NCBI RefSeq assembly: GCF_002087295.1
Contig: NZ_MWVI01000095.1
Coordinates: forward strand, 1-64,000
Reading direction: 5' to 3'
DNA length: 64,000 nt
DNA from: Vreelandella lionensis
GTDB taxonomy: Bacteria; Pseudomonadota; Gammaproteobacteria; Pseudomonadales; Halomonadaceae
Of this stretch, positions 21,618 through 31,604 are shown piece by piece (positions within the stretch are counted from its first letter, which is position 1; each line of letters opens with the position of its first letter). The position numbers were made by a program, and so were the translations under genes. The notes under the pieces were generated by a model. That model searched no databases. It was not told the DNA's origin and saw only the letters and a list, made by a program, of their open reading frames with translations.

Positions 21618-22889
21618 ATGAAAAAGACACTACTCACTTCAGCTATCGCTTTGGCCAGTCTTGCCAGTACCACCGGGTCTGCCCAGGCGGTCGAACTGAC
21701 GATTTCCTGTGGTGCGGTTGGTGCAGAGTTGACCCTTTGCCAAGAAGGCGTGCGCGCTTGGGAAGAGAAAACCGGCCACAGCGTCGATGTGGTTTCAACG
21801 CCCAACTCGTCCACTGAGCGCCTGTCTCTCTATCAACAAATTCTCTCCGCCAACTCCAGCGATATCGACGTCATGCAAATCGACGTGGTGTGGCCCGGCC
21901 TGCTGGCCAACCACCTGTTCGATCTTCGCGAGGTATTGGGTGACGACGCAGCCGCGGGCCATTTCGAGACGATCGTGGTCAACAACCCCATCGATGATCG
22001 TCTGGTCGCCATGCCGTGGTTTACCGATGCGGGGGTGCTTTACTACCGGGAAGACCTGTTGGAAAAGCATGGCCACGAGGTGCCCACCACGTGGCAAGAC
22101 CTGACTGAGATTGCGCGCGATATTCAAAACGCTGAGCGTGAAGCGGGCAACAGCCGCATGCAGGGCTTCGTATTCCAAGGGCGCGCCTATGAAGGGCTGA
22201 CCGTCAACGCCTTGGAATGGGTCGCCAGCTTTGGCGGCGGTACCGTGGTCGATAATGACGGCGAAGTGACCATCAACAACGAGCGCGCTGCCCAAGCGTT
22301 GGATCTGGCTGCCTCTTGGATCGGTGACATCTCCCCGGAAGGCGTGCTGAACTATACCGAAGAGGAAGCACGGGGTGTTTTCCAGGGCGGCAATGCCGTC
22401 TTCATGCGCAACTGGCCTTACGAATGGGCGCTGGCCCAAAGCGATGACAGCGACGTGCGCGGCAAAGTAGGCGTCGTGCAGCTGCCTGCTGGCGGTGAAG
22501 AGGGCCAAAGCGCTGCGGGCCTGGGCGGCTGGAACCTGGCCGTGTCGCGCTACAGCGAGCATCCTGACATTGCGGCGGATTTGGTGGCTTACCTGACCGG
22601 TGAAGAAGAGCAGAAACGTCGCGCCATTCAGGCATCCTACAACCCCACCATCGATGCGCTCTACCAGGACCAGGAAGTACTGGAAGCGGTGCCCTTCTTC
22701 GGCACGCTCTACGACACATTCACCAATGCCGTCGCGCGTCCGTCTGCACCTACCGGCGGTGCCTATCGCCGGGTCAGCAACGCCTTCTTTAGCACCTCCC
22801 CTGACGTGCTGTCCGGCACCAAAGATGGCGCTCAAGCCGTCGCTGACCTTGAAGGCGAATTGCTGCGCCTGAAGCGTCGCAACTGGTAA
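21618..22889 (+). CDS. ABC transporter periplasmic binding protein for trehalose/maltose-type alpha-glucosides (ThuE/AglE-like)
   Basis: Solute receptor of the second alpha-glucoside importer. Signal peptide ALASLASTTGSAQA, then a family 1 binding protein: LTISCGAVGAELTLC, SSDIDVMQIDVVWPGLLANH, MPWFTDAGVLYYREDLLEKHG, GNAVFMRNWPYEW. These features resemble ThuE-type trehalose/maltose receptors more than MalE, which is encoded separately at 3.3 kb. Intact, 423 residues. It starts an operon E-F-G-glucosidase-K followed by a LacI regulator, the same order as rhizobial aglEFGAK. Exact substrate (trehalose, sucrose, maltose) cannot be told from sequence. Confidence 0.88.
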   Translation: MKKTLLTSAIALASLASTTGSAQAVELTISCGAVGAELTLCQEGVRAWEEKTGHSVDVVSTPNSSTERLSLYQQILSANSSDIDVMQIDVVWPGLLANHLFDLREVLGDDAAAGHFETIVVNNPIDDRLVAMPWFTDAGVLYYREDLLEKHGHEVPTTWQDLTEIARDIQNAEREAGNSRMQGFVFQGRAYEGLTVNALEWVASFGGGTVVDNDGEVTINNERAAQALDLAASWIGDISPEGVLNYTEEEARGVFQGGNAVFMRNWPYEWALAQSDDSDVRGKVGVVQLPAGGEEGQSAAGLGGWNLAVSRYSEHPDIAADLVAYLTGEEEQKRRAIQASYNPTIDALYQDQEVLEAVPFFGTLYDTFTNAVARPSAPTGGAYRRVSNAFFSTSPDVLSGTKDGAQAVADLEGELLRLKRRNW

Positions 22890-22903
22890 ACGCGGAGACA
22901 CCT

Positions 22904-23895
22904 ATGTCGAGCTCTTCTCACCACTCTCACCAAAACGCGCCCCTCGGGGCGCGTTCCGCCACGCCAGCGCGGCGGCAACGGGGCACCAATGTCCGCCGGC
23001 AACGCGTCAAGGCGGCGTGGCTGTTCTTAGCCCCCATGCTGATTGCCCTCACGCTGGTGGCGGGCTGGCCGTTACTTCGCACCTTCTTTCTCAGCTTTAC
23101 CGATGCGTCGCTGTCCGATTTAGGCGCCGCAAACCTGATTGGCTTTGAAAACTATCTGGTTTACGACAACGGCCGCTGGTTTGGCGTGCTAGCCGACCCG
23201 GTATGGTGGCAGTCCGTGTGGAACACGGTCTACTTCTCGGTCGTTTCCGTTTCGCTGGAAGTAGTGTTTGGCGTCATCGTGGCGCTGATTCTGAACGCAG
23301 AATTTAAGGCCGCGTGATTGTTCGTGCGGCGGTCCTCATCCCTTGGGCCATCCCCACCATTGTCTCAGCCCAGATGTGGGCGTGGATGCTGAATGATCAG
23401 TTCGGCATCATCAACCACCTGCTGATGGTGGTTGGCATTATTGATAATCCCATCGCCTGGACAGCCAGCGCCACCTACTCCATGTGGGCGGTCATTATGG
23501 TTGACGTTTGGAAGACCATTCCTTTCGTCGCGCTGCTGGTGTTAGCCGCGCTGCAGATGCTGCCTAAAGATTGCTATGAAGCTGCTGAGGTGGATGGCAT
23601 TCACCCCGTGCGCGTGTTCTTCAAGGTCACGCTACCGCTGATTACTCCAGCGCTAATGGTGGCGGTAATCTTCCGGCTGCTGGATGCGCTGCGCGTATTC
23701 GACGTGATCTACGTATTGACCTCCAACTCCACCAGCACGATGTCGATGTCGGCGTATGCGCGCCAGAAGCTGGTGGAATTCCAGGACGTCGGCTATGGCA
23801 GTGCGGCCTCTACGCTGCTGTTCCTGATCATCGCGCTGGCCACCGTGGCTTATCTCTACCTTGGCCGCAAACAGATTCAAGTGGGAGGTGACTGA
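22904..23895 (+). CDS. Alpha-glucoside ABC transporter permease 1 (MalF/ThuF-like), frameshifted
   Basis: Inner-membrane permease of the second alpha-glucoside importer. Six transmembrane segments and the EAA loop (YEAAEVDGIHPVRVFFKVTLPLI) are present. One G is missing from a GGG run near 23308, so the frame ends at FKAA; the continuation VRAAVLIPWAIPTIVSAQMW lies in the next frame and reads to 23895. The N-terminal 30 residues are polar and basic. Unlike the MalF at 4.6 kb it has no large periplasmic loop. It lies 14 bases after the binding-protein gene; its stop overlaps the next start (TGATG). Confidence 0.88.
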
Positions 23896-24740
23896 TGAAC
23901 AGCCGCCAGTTCGCCAAAATTGCTAAACGCGTTGGGTTTTTGGGCACTGATTGCCGTCATTATGGTGTATGCAGTGTTCCCGTTTTACTACGCGGTGATC
24001 ACCTCGGTAAAACCCTCTAGCGACCTGTTCCGCGTGGAGATATGGCCCTCTCCCTGGAACCTGGACAACTACGCGAAAATCTTTAGCCAATCGAGCTTTG
24101 TGCGAGCGATTTTCAACTCCATCATCGTCGCCTTTAGCGTAGTGTTTATCGCCCTGCTGCTGGGTATCTCCCCGCCTCTTATGCGCTTGGGCGGGTACGC
24201 TTTCGGGGCCGTTCGACGGTGCTGCTGGTCATTCTGGGCGTTTCGATGTTCCCTCAAGTGGCCGTGCTCTCTGGGCTGTTCGAGGTAATTCGCGCGCTGA
24301 ACCTTTACAACAACCCGGCGGGCCTGATTCTCAGCTACACCATCTTCACCCTGCCCTTTACGGTGTGGGTGCTCACCACCTTTATGAAGCAGCTGCCCAT
24401 GGAGCTGGAAGAGGCGGCGATCATGGATGGGGCAACGCCCTGGGTGACCATCACCAAGGTATTTCTGCCGCTGATGTGGCCGGCCATGGCCACCACCGGG
24501 CTGCTGGCGTTTATCGCCGCCTGGAACGAATTCCTGTTCGCCCTGACATTTACCCTCACCGATGACCAGCGCACGGTGCCGGTAGCTATCGCGCTACTGT
24601 CCGGCGGTAGCGCTTACGCACTGCCCTGGGGGCCGATTATGGCCGCCTCCGTTGTGGTAACCGTGCCGCTGGTGATTTTGGTCATTATTTTCCAGCGCCG
24701 CATTGTTTCCGGCCTAACGGCGGGTGCCGTGAAGGGCTAA
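23895..24740 (+). CDS. Alpha-glucoside ABC transporter permease 2 (MalG/ThuG-like), two frameshifts
   Basis: Second permease subunit. The start ATG at 23895 overlaps the previous stop. An extra C near 23928 (AAACGCG where AAAGCG fits) breaks the frame after [11 protein letters not shown]; the next segment ([21 protein letters not shown]) is hydrophobic and in frame +1. A second change, most simply a lost G near 24173-24175, follows LLLGIS; the frame then reads [20 protein letters not shown] to the end. The EAA motif ([22 protein letters not shown]) and the family C-terminus [10 protein letters not shown] are present. Corrected length is about 281 residues. Confidence 0.86.
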
Positions 24741-24809
24741 GCCCCTGCGCAATAACGCCTCTATGAATTCGCTGATAAACCTCAGCAACCGTTTTTAAGG
24801 AACTAAGTA

Positions 24810-26426
24810 ATGCAAGACAACATGATGTGGTGGCGCGGCGGTGTAATCTATCAAATTTACCCGCGCAGCTTTTTAGATAGCCGTGGCGACGGCGTAGGCG
24901 ATCTGAACGGCATCACCGAAAAGCTGGATTACGTGGCTTCCCTCAACGTGGACGGCATCTGGCTATCGCCCTTTTTCACCTCGCCGATGCTCGACTTTGG
25001 CTATGACGTGAGTGACTACCGCGACGTAGACCCGATGTTCGGCACCCTGGACGACTTCAAGGCGCTGCTGGAAAAAGCTCACTCGCTGGGCTTGAAAGTG
25101 ATGATCGACCAAGTGATCAGCCATACCTCCGATCAGCACCCCTGGTTCCAGGAGAGCCGCCAGGATCGCACCAATCCTAAAGCCGACTGGTTTGTGTGGG
25201 CCGACCCGAAACCCGACGGCACGCCGCCCAACAACTGGCTGTCGATTTTTGGCGGCTCGGCGTGGACCTTCGACTCCCGGCGCCAGCAGTACTATCTGCA
25301 CAACTTCCTGACCAGCCAGCCGGACGTCAACTTCCACAACCCGGAAGCGCGTCAGGCACAGCTCGACAACATGCGTTTCTGGCTGGATTTGGGTGTCGAC
25401 GGTTTCCGCTTGGATACGGTCAACTTCTACTTCCACGATGCCGAGCTGCGGGACAACCCGCCGGTACCGAAAGGCGAAGCCAAAACCCTGGGCGCCCCGG
25501 AAGCAAACCCCTATACCTGGCAGCGCCATGTCTACGACCTCAGCCGCCCGGAAAACCTGGACTTCCTCAAAGACCTCCGTGCGCTGATGGATGAGTACCC
25601 CGGCACCACCACCGTAGGTGAAATTGGCGACGATAACCCGCTAGAGCGCATGGCCGAGTACACCGCCGGTGGCGATAAGCTGCACATGGCGTACACCTTC
25701 GACCTGCTCAACATGCCCCACTCCGCCAGCTACCTGCGCGAAGTGATTGAACGCTTCCAGCGCTTAGCAGGCGACGCTTGGCCCTGCTGGGCAACCTCCA
25801 ACCACGATGTGGTGCGTAGCGCGACTCGCTGGGGGGCTGACGAAGACCCCAACGCCTACCCGAAAGTGATGCTGGCCATGCTGTTCTCACTGCGCGGCAG
25901 CGTGTGCCTGTACCAAGGCGAAGAGCTGGGCCTGCCGGAAGCGGACGTGCCCTTCGAGCGCATTCAAGACCCCTACGGCAAAGTGCTGTGGCCTGAGTTT
26001 AAAGGCCGCGACGGCTGCCGCACGCCCATGCCGTGGACCGACGGCGAACAGGGCGGCTTCTCTCCGGTGGAACCGTGGCTGCCCATGGAAGCTCGTCACT
26101 TGGATTTGGCGGTGAGCCGCCAGCAGGATGACCCCAACGCCACGCTCAACACCGTACGCGCCCTGCTAGCGTTCCGCCGCAGCCAACCGGCAATGTTCGA
26201 TGGCGACTTGGCACTGGTAGACGTTGGCGAGGAGCTACTTGGCTTTACCCGTCAAAAAGGCGACGAGACCCTGCTGTGCGTGTTCAACCTGACCGGGCAA
26301 GAGCAGCAAACCACCCTGCCTGTGGAGGTCGCCAGCGACTTGCCGGTCGCCCACTTTACCGCCACGCGAGACGGCAGCACGCTCACGCTGCCCGCGTACC
26401 AAGCCGCCTTTATGCAGGTTGCCTAA
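24810..26426 (+). CDS. GH13 alpha-glucosidase (oligo-1,6/alpha-1,4-glucosidase type), intact
   Basis: Cytoplasmic enzyme hydrolysing imported alpha-glucosides to glucose. All GH13 regions are intact: [14 protein letters not shown] at 11-24, nucleophile Asp202 in DGFRLDTVNF, acid/base Glu271 in TTVGEIGDD, and the transition-state Asp333 in ATSNHDVVR. A beta-sandwich C-terminal domain ends at 538 residues, typical of GH13 subfamily 23 enzymes. It sits between the permease and ATPase genes, as aglA does in rhizobia, which ties it to the transporter. Compared with the paralogue at 15-16.7 kb this copy has the correct nucleophile and no lesion, so it is the likely working enzyme. Confidence 0.93.
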   Translation: MQDNMMWWRGGVIYQIYPRSFLDSRGDGVGDLNGITEKLDYVASLNVDGIWLSPFFTSPMLDFGYDVSDYRDVDPMFGTLDDFKALLEKAHSLGLKVMIDQVISHTSDQHPWFQESRQDRTNPKADWFVWADPKPDGTPPNNWLSIFGGSAWTFDSRRQQYYLHNFLTSQPDVNFHNPEARQAQLDNMRFWLDLGVDGFRLDTVNFYFHDAELRDNPPVPKGEAKTLGAPEANPYTWQRHVYDLSRPENLDFLKDLRALMDEYPGTTTVGEIGDDNPLERMAEYTAGGDKLHMAYTFDLLNMPHSASYLREVIERFQRLAGDAWPCWATSNHDVVRSATRWGADEDPNAYPKVMLAMLFSLRGSVCLYQGEELGLPEADVPFERIQDPYGKVLWPEFKGRDGCRTPMPWTDGEQGGFSPVEPWLPMEARHLDLAVSRQQDDPNATLNTVRALLAFRRSQPAMFDGDLALVDVGEELLGFTRQKGDETLLCVFNLTGQEQQTTLPVEVASDLPVAHFTATRDGSTLTLPAYQAAFMQVA

Positions 26427-26491
26427 ACGCCGCCCATAACAGTTAATAACGATAGCCGACCCGCTCCGATCGAGGTCGGCAAGGAGTTACC

Positions 26492-27590
26492 ATGGCAAGT
26501 GTTACGCTTGAAAAGGTCAATAAGGTATTTGGCCGCGATCACATCATCAAAGACGTTGATCTTTCCATTGGCGACGGTGAGTTTGTCGTATTTGTTGGCC
26601 CCTCCGGCTGCGGTAAATCCACGCTGCTGCGCTTAATCGCCGGTCTTGAATCAATCACCGATGGCGACCTGAATATTGGCGGCACCGTGGTCAACGACTT
26701 ACCGCCTCGTGAACGCGGCGTAGGCATGGTGTTTCAGTCCTACGCGCTCTACCCGCACATGACCGTTTACGACAATATGGCGTTTGGTCTTAAGCTGGCC
26801 AACACCGCCAAAGAGACCGTTCACGAGCGGGTGATGAGCACGGCAAAAATCCTGCAGTTGGAAGAGCTTTTACACCGTAAGCCCAAAGCCCTCTCTGGCG
26901 GCCAGCGCCAGCGGGTGGCGATGCATGGCGCGGGAGCCGCGCATTCTGCTGTTTGACGAGCCGCTCTCCAACCTGGATGCCTCGCTGCGGGTGCAGATGC
27001 GTAACGAGATCGCCCGCCTGCACAACCGTCTCGGCTCTACCATGATTTACGTCACCCACGATCAGGTCGAAGCCATGACCCTGGCGGATAAAATCGTGGT
27101 GCTAAACCGCGGTCATATCGAGCAAGTGGGCAGCCCTCACGAGCTGTACCAGCGTCCGGCCACCAAGTTCGTCGCCGGCTTTATTGGCTCGCCCACCATG
27201 AACTTTATGCCCGCCGAGCTACGGAGCGGCACCGCCGACGGCTGCCGAGTGAAAGCGGCGGGGGGGGGGGAAGTATCCTTGCCCCAAGCGGGCGACGCTT
27301 ACTCGAAAGGCACCTCGCTCACACTTGGCGTGCGTCCCGAGCACCTTCGCCTGGAAGCGCCTCAGGGCGATAACTGCTTTGATATCGTCAACGTTGAGTA
27401 CCTGGGTAACGAGGTCTACGTGTATCTGGAGCCGAAAGAGGGCTCTACCTTGCTGATCCATCGCAGCGAAGCGCCCAGCCAGTGGAAAGAGGGCCAGCAG
27501 GTATCGCTGGTGCCGGATACCAAACATGTTCATTTATTCGACGAAAGCGGCGCCGCGTTAATGCTCTCTGCTACACGCACAGCAGCTTAA
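26492..27590 (+). CDS. Alpha-glucoside ABC transporter ATPase (UgpC/MalK family), disrupted by a short deletion
   Basis: Energy-coupling subunit of the second importer. Walker [20 protein letters not shown], signature [11 protein letters not shown], Walker [13 protein letters not shown] and the H-loop YVTHDQVEA are all visible, with a TOBE domain after residue 235. The frame breaks after QRVAM at about 26922: relatives read AMGRAMAREP, which implies that 8 bases (GGCCGCGC or equivalent) are missing between ATG and CATGGCG. The second half reads from about 26925 to 27590. An 11-base G run lies in the TOBE part (27260-27270). Corrected length is about 369 residues. Confidence 0.88.
27260..27270 (+). 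repeat. Poly-G tract (11 bases) inside the ATPase gene
   Basis: Eleven consecutive G bases encode the Gly-Gly-Gly of [10 protein letters not shown] in the TOBE domain. It is the longest single-base run I noticed in the window. At this length the frame is open, so a change of one or two bases would truncate the ATPase. Confidence 0.9.
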
Positions 27591-27611
27591 ATACTGCTAG
27601 AAAGCCTCATC

Positions 27612-27672
27612 ACGGCCTTGGCTAGGTGAAACGTCTTCCCAAAGAGGGTAGTCGTCACACCATCAAGGCCGT
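27612..27672. repeat. Long-loop inverted repeat upstream of the LacI-type regulator gene
   Basis: ACGGCCTTG (27612-27620) and CAAGGCCGT (27664-27672) are perfect inverted copies 43 bases apart, in the 178-base gap between the ATPase and regulator genes. It may be a hairpin terminator without a T run, or a paired operator. Function not established. Confidence 0.4.
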
Positions 27673-27768
27673 TATTCTGTGCGCGACAATCAAATAATTA
27701 GCCTGCGCTGTAAATGTGTCAGGCACGCACCCTCTCCGCTAACGTGCTTCACCTGTTTAGGAAGCACC

Positions 27769-28818
27769 GTGACCGCCCCTCGCCGAATGACCCTAAAGGC
27801 CCTTGCGCTCGAACTCGGCGTCTCAACCGCGACGATTTCCAACGCCTTTAACCGACCCGACCAGCTCTCCCCCCTACTACGAGACCGCATCCTCAAAGAA
27901 GCCAAGCGCCTAGGTTACAACGGGCCAGACGCCAAAGCGCGCAGCCTGCGCACCGGACGTTCAAGTATCGTAGCGGTGATTCTGGCCGAAAGCCTGACCT
28001 ACAGTTTGAACGATGCCGTTGCTAGCGAGTTTCTTTCCGGCGTGGCCGAAGTGCTGGATGCCCACGGCCACACCATGCTACTGCTGCCGGGCCGAGGCCA
28101 CGCTTCCCAGCCGCCCGGCTCGGCTAATATCGCCGATGGATTTATCGTTTACGGGCTGATGCCCAACAATAAGCTGTTGAGTGAGCTGCCTTCGCAGCGC
28201 CCACTGGTGTCGGTGGATTTTGATATTGACGGCTGCCCCACGGTACATATCGATGACCGCGACGCCAGCTACGCGATGGCAACCCATGCGCTTAAGCAGC
28301 GCCCTCTTCGTCCTGCCATTATCAACCTGCGTTTAACCAAAGAGCACTGCAATGGCCGGGTGACCAAAGAGCACACGATGCTGCCCGACAGCAGCACGAT
28401 AAGCCGTGCGCGCCTGGCTGGTTTTCATGCCGCGCTCACCGAACATGGCTTTGATACCGAACAGGTTCCGCTGTGGAATATTGAAGAGAACGTGTTTGAC
28501 GTGTGCTCGCCGGTGATTACCGAGATCATCGACCTGCCCGCTGAGCAGCGTCCAGATCTGCTGCTATGCATGTCAGACCGAATTGCACTCACTGCGCTAA
28601 CGCTAGCAGAACAGCGAGGCATTCACGTCCCAGGGGAGTTACGAATTACCGGCTTTGACGGCATTGCCGAAGGGCAGTACCGGGCACCACGCTTAACCAC
28701 CGTACGCCAGGACAGCGCAGGCAAAGGGCGAGTCGCCGCCAAAATGATTTTGGGGCGGATACCAAAAACCCAGCAGCTGCTCAAAACCGAGCTGCTGCTG
28801 GGCGATACCTGCCCTTAA
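27769..28818 (+). CDS. LacI/GalR-family transcriptional regulator of the alpha-glucoside operon
   Basis: DNA-binding repressor with an N-terminal HTH (MTLKALALELGVSTATISNAFNRPDQLSP) and a periplasmic-binding-like sugar-sensing domain. The GTG at 27769 is chosen because it has TTTAGGAAG five bases upstream and starts the MTAPRR-MTLK segment; earlier in-frame codons read as unlikely protein. It is a non-standard LacI-like protein: the hinge reads RSLRTGRSSIVAVILAE and the effector domain is 280 residues long. It follows the ABC operon and probably binds the CTTAATCG palindromes at 21.4 and 21.5 kb. It converges with gap, whose terminator lies inside this gene's 3' end. Confidence 0.87.
   Translation: MTAPRRMTLKALALELGVSTATISNAFNRPDQLSPLLRDRILKEAKRLGYNGPDAKARSLRTGRSSIVAVILAESLTYSLNDAVASEFLSGVAEVLDAHGHTMLLLPGRGHASQPPGSANIADGFIVYGLMPNNKLLSELPSQRPLVSVDFDIDGCPTVHIDDRDASYAMATHALKQRPLRPAIINLRLTKEHCNGRVTKEHTMLPDSSTISRARLAGFHAALTEHGFDTEQVPLWNIEENVFDVCSPVITEIIDLPAEQRPDLLLCMSDRIALTALTLAEQRGIHVPGELRITGFDGIAEGQYRAPRLTTVRQDSAGKGRVAAKMILGRIPKTQQLLKTELLLGDTCP
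28762..28802 (-). terminator. Terminator for gap embedded in the 3' end of the LacI-type gene
   Basis: A 14-base stem (28769-28782 with 28789-28802, one T-T mismatch) closes a 6-base loop. On the minus strand it is followed by TTTTTGG, giving a good terminator for gap about 30 bases past its stop. It is also coding sequence for residues QQLLKTELLLG on the plus strand. Confidence 0.72.
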
Positions 28819-28832
28819 AGATCAAACAGGCG

Positions 28833-29837
28833 TTATTTGGCGGTTTTCTGCATCGCGATGGCGGTATCCAACATGCGGTTGGAGAAGCCCCACTCGTTGT
28901 CATACCACGCCATGATTTTCACCAGACGACCGTTTACACGGGTGTGGTTAGCGTCAAAGGTGGATGAGTGCGCATCGTGATTGAAGTCGATAGACACCAG
29001 CGGCTGGGCGTTGACGGCCAGCACCGGCGAGTTAGCGGCGGCTTTCTCAACGATCGCGTTGATCTCTTCTTTGGTGGTATCACGACCCGCAGTAAAGGTT
29101 AGATCCACCAGGGAAACGTTGATCACCGGCCCGCGCACGGCCAGGCCATCGAACTTACCCGCCAGCTCCGGCAATACCAGGCCTACCGCCGCAGCCGCGC
29201 CGGTTTTGGTCGGAATCATGGAGTGAGTGGCACTACGCGCACGGTAGGGGTCGGTGTGGTAAACGTCCGACAGGTTCTGGTCGTTGGTGTAGGCGTGAAC
29301 GGTGGTCATCAGGCCATTCTCAATGCCTACTGCATCGTTCAGCGCTTTAGCGACCGGAGCCAAGCAGTTGGTGGTGCAGGAAGCATTGGATACCACGGTG
29401 TGCTCGGCGGTAAGAAAGTCGTCATTCACGCCGTAAACGATAGTGGCATCCGCATCCGGGCTAGGCGCAGAAATCAGCACGCGCTTTGCGCCTGCAGCGA
29501 TATGCTTGGCCGCTGCCTCGCGCTTGGTAAGCAGGCCGGTACACTCCATGACGAGGTTAATATTCATAGAGGCCCAGGGCAGGTTGGCCGGGTCGCGCTC
29601 AGAAGAGATCGCAATACGATCCCCATCCACGCTGATGCTCTCTGCATCGTGCTCGACCGCAAATGGGAAATGGCCGTGAACGGTATCGTGGCGCAGCAGG
29701 TGGGAGTTTAGGGAAGGGTCGCCCAGATCGTTAATCGCAACTACCTGAACGCGATCACGGTAGCCATTTTCGTACAGCGCACGCAGTACGTTACGGCCAA
29801 TCCGTCCAAATCCGTTAATGGCAACTCTTATTGTCAT
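28833..29837 (-). CDS. gap: Type I glyceraldehyde-3-phosphate dehydrogenase
   Basis: NAD-dependent glycolytic GAPDH, intact at 334 residues. Dinucleotide-binding [14 protein letters not shown] at 8-21, catalytic Cys154 in [13 protein letters not shown], active-site His in TTVHAYTN, and substrate-binding [12 protein letters not shown] are all present. It diverges from pyk across 244 bases holding a HexR-like site, the same regulator logic as at zwf-pgl-eda. In pseudomonads HexR controls gap-1, edd and zwf, so this gene probably works in Entner-Doudoroff glucose catabolism. Confidence 0.95.
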   Translation of the reverse strand: MTIRVAINGFGRIGRNVLRALYENGYRDRVQVVAINDLGDPSLNSHLLRHDTVHGHFPFAVEHDAESISVDGDRIAISSERDPANLPWASMNINLVMECTGLLTKREAAAKHIAAGAKRVLISAPSPDADATIVYGVNDDFLTAEHTVVSNASCTTNCLAPVAKALNDAVGIENGLMTTVHAYTNDQNLSDVYHTDPYRARSATHSMIPTKTGAAAAVGLVLPELAGKFDGLAVRGPVINVSLVDLTFTAGRDTTKEEINAIVEKAAANSPVLAVNAQPLVSIDFNHDAHSSTFDANHTRVNGRLVKIMAWYDNEWGFSNRMLDTAIAMQKTAK

Positions 29838-29970
29838 GGTGGCACCTCAATCAAGCAGTGGTCGTAGATGGCGTATCCAGTAAAAAAATTACTAAAAATA
29901 CGTATTTAGTCACTTATAGGCCGATTAAAACCTGCCATAACCGCCCCTAAAGGCTAATAACTATCCAATA

Positions 29971-29985
29971 TGTAGTAAAATTACT
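29971..29985. promoter_or_regulatory. HexR-like operator between gap and pyk
   Basis: TGTAGT-AAA-ATTACT fits the HexR pattern TGTART-N3-AYTACA with one mismatch at the last base. It lies 134 bases upstream of gap and 97 before pyk, so it could control both divergent genes. The surrounding sequence (29880-30050) is strongly AT-rich. Confidence 0.65.
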
Positions 29986-30081
29986 ATATAAAGGCTATCG
30001 TAGTCCAATACTTAATCAACGATTCATCAGCCCTTTTTTATAGACTATGTTCAGCCCACGCTGCTCATTAGGAGTACCACT

Positions 30082-31550
30082 ATGACACGCGCAACGTCCC
30101 CAACTCCCCTTCGTCGTACCAAAATCGTCGCCACGCTTGGCCCAGCCAGTGACCGCCCCGGGGTGTTGGAAAGCCATGCTAACAGCGGGCGTTGACGTGG
30201 TACGGCTGAATTTCTCCCACGGCTCTGCTGATGATCATCGCCGCCGCCTCACCGAGGTGCGCGAGATCGCTCAGCGCTTAGGTCGCAGCGTAGCGGCACT
30301 CGGCGACTTGCAAGGCCCTAAAATTCGTATTTCCCGCTTCAAAGAAGGCGCTATCCACTTAGACATCGGCCAAGCTTTTGTGCTCGATATGGCCATGGAT
30401 GCCAATAGCGGCACCACCGAACGGGTTGGCTGCGACTACAAAGCGCTGGTAGATGACGTTTCACCCGGCGACCGCCTGCTGCTGGATGACGGCCGCGTAG
30501 TGCTGGATGTCACCTCTATTGTTGGGCAGGAAGTGCACACCCAAGTTCACGTGGGTGGCAAGCTGTCTAACAACAAGGGCATTAACAAACAGGGCGGCGG
30601 CCTGTCGGCACCGGCCCTCACCGACAAAGATAAGCAGGACCTTAAAACAGCCATTGAGATTGGCGTGGACTATTTAGCCGTCTCCTTCCCGCGCCACGCC
30701 GCCGATATGCAAGAAGCCCGCGCGCTGCTGGGTGAGGAAGGCAAAGAGATTGGCTTGGTCGCCAAACTGGAGCGCGCCGAGGCCGTCGCCAACGACGAAA
30801 CTCTGGACGCCATCATTGAAGCGTCAGAAGCGGTGATGGTCGCCCGTGGCGACCTGGGCGTAGAGATTGGCGATGAAGCGCTAATTGGCACCCAAAAGCG
30901 CATTATCAAGCATGCTCGCTCTCTGAATCGCGCGGTGATTACGGCCACGCAGATGATGGAGTCGATGATCGAATCGCCGCTCCCTACCCGTGCGGAAGTC
31001 TTCGACGTGGCTAACGCCGTGCTCGACGCCACCGATGCGGTCATGCTCTCGGCGGAAACGGCGGCAGGCGACTACCCGGTGGAAACCATCGAAGCCATGG
31101 ACCGCGTCTGCCTAGGTGCCGAGCGCGAGCGCATCGCCCAAGCCTCCGGCCACCGTATTCATGAAGGCTTCGAGCGGATCGATGAAACCATCGCACTTTC
31201 CGCTATGTACGCTGCCAACCACCTAACCGGTGTACGCGCCATTGCCTGCATGACCTCCACCGGCTACACGCCGCTGATTGCCTCGCGCATCCGCTCTGGC
31301 TTGCCGATTGTCGGCTTGGCCCACAGCCCCATCGCCCAACGGCGCATGGCGCTCTACCGTTGGCGTAGTCTCGATTCCATTCGATACTACGCACATGGAG
31401 GCCACCGAGGTGAACCATGAAGCCATCAAACTGCTGAAGGCCCATGGATTGGCACGCCCAGGTGAGCATGTCATTCTTACTCGCGGCGACCATATGAACG
31501 CCCACGGCGGCACCAACACCATGAAAGTACTGGCCGTTGACGCCGAGTAA
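30082..31550 (+). CDS. pyk: Pyruvate kinase, two frameshifts
   Basis: Converts phosphoenolpyruvate and ADP to pyruvate and [14 protein letters not shown] opens the protein from ATG 30082 (AGGAG upstream). An extra A in the run at 30170-30172 breaks the frame after GVLE; it resumes as [18 protein letters not shown]. Further blocks: [23 protein letters not shown] with the metal-binding residues, and [22 protein letters not shown]. An extra T near 31360 breaks it again after MALYR; the C-terminal domain continues [16 protein letters not shown] to 31550. About 488 residues after correction. A HexR-like site lies upstream. The gene is followed by mgsA after 54 bases. Confidence 0.93.
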
Positions 31551-31604
31551 ATAACCGCCTCGCCGCACTATCAATAATAAGCGAATGACCAGGAGAGCAA
31601 TGCC

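Noticed and set aside
21795..22901. 368-codon minus-strand open frame opposite the binding-protein gene
   Set aside because: Shadow of a well-supported coding gene on the other strand.
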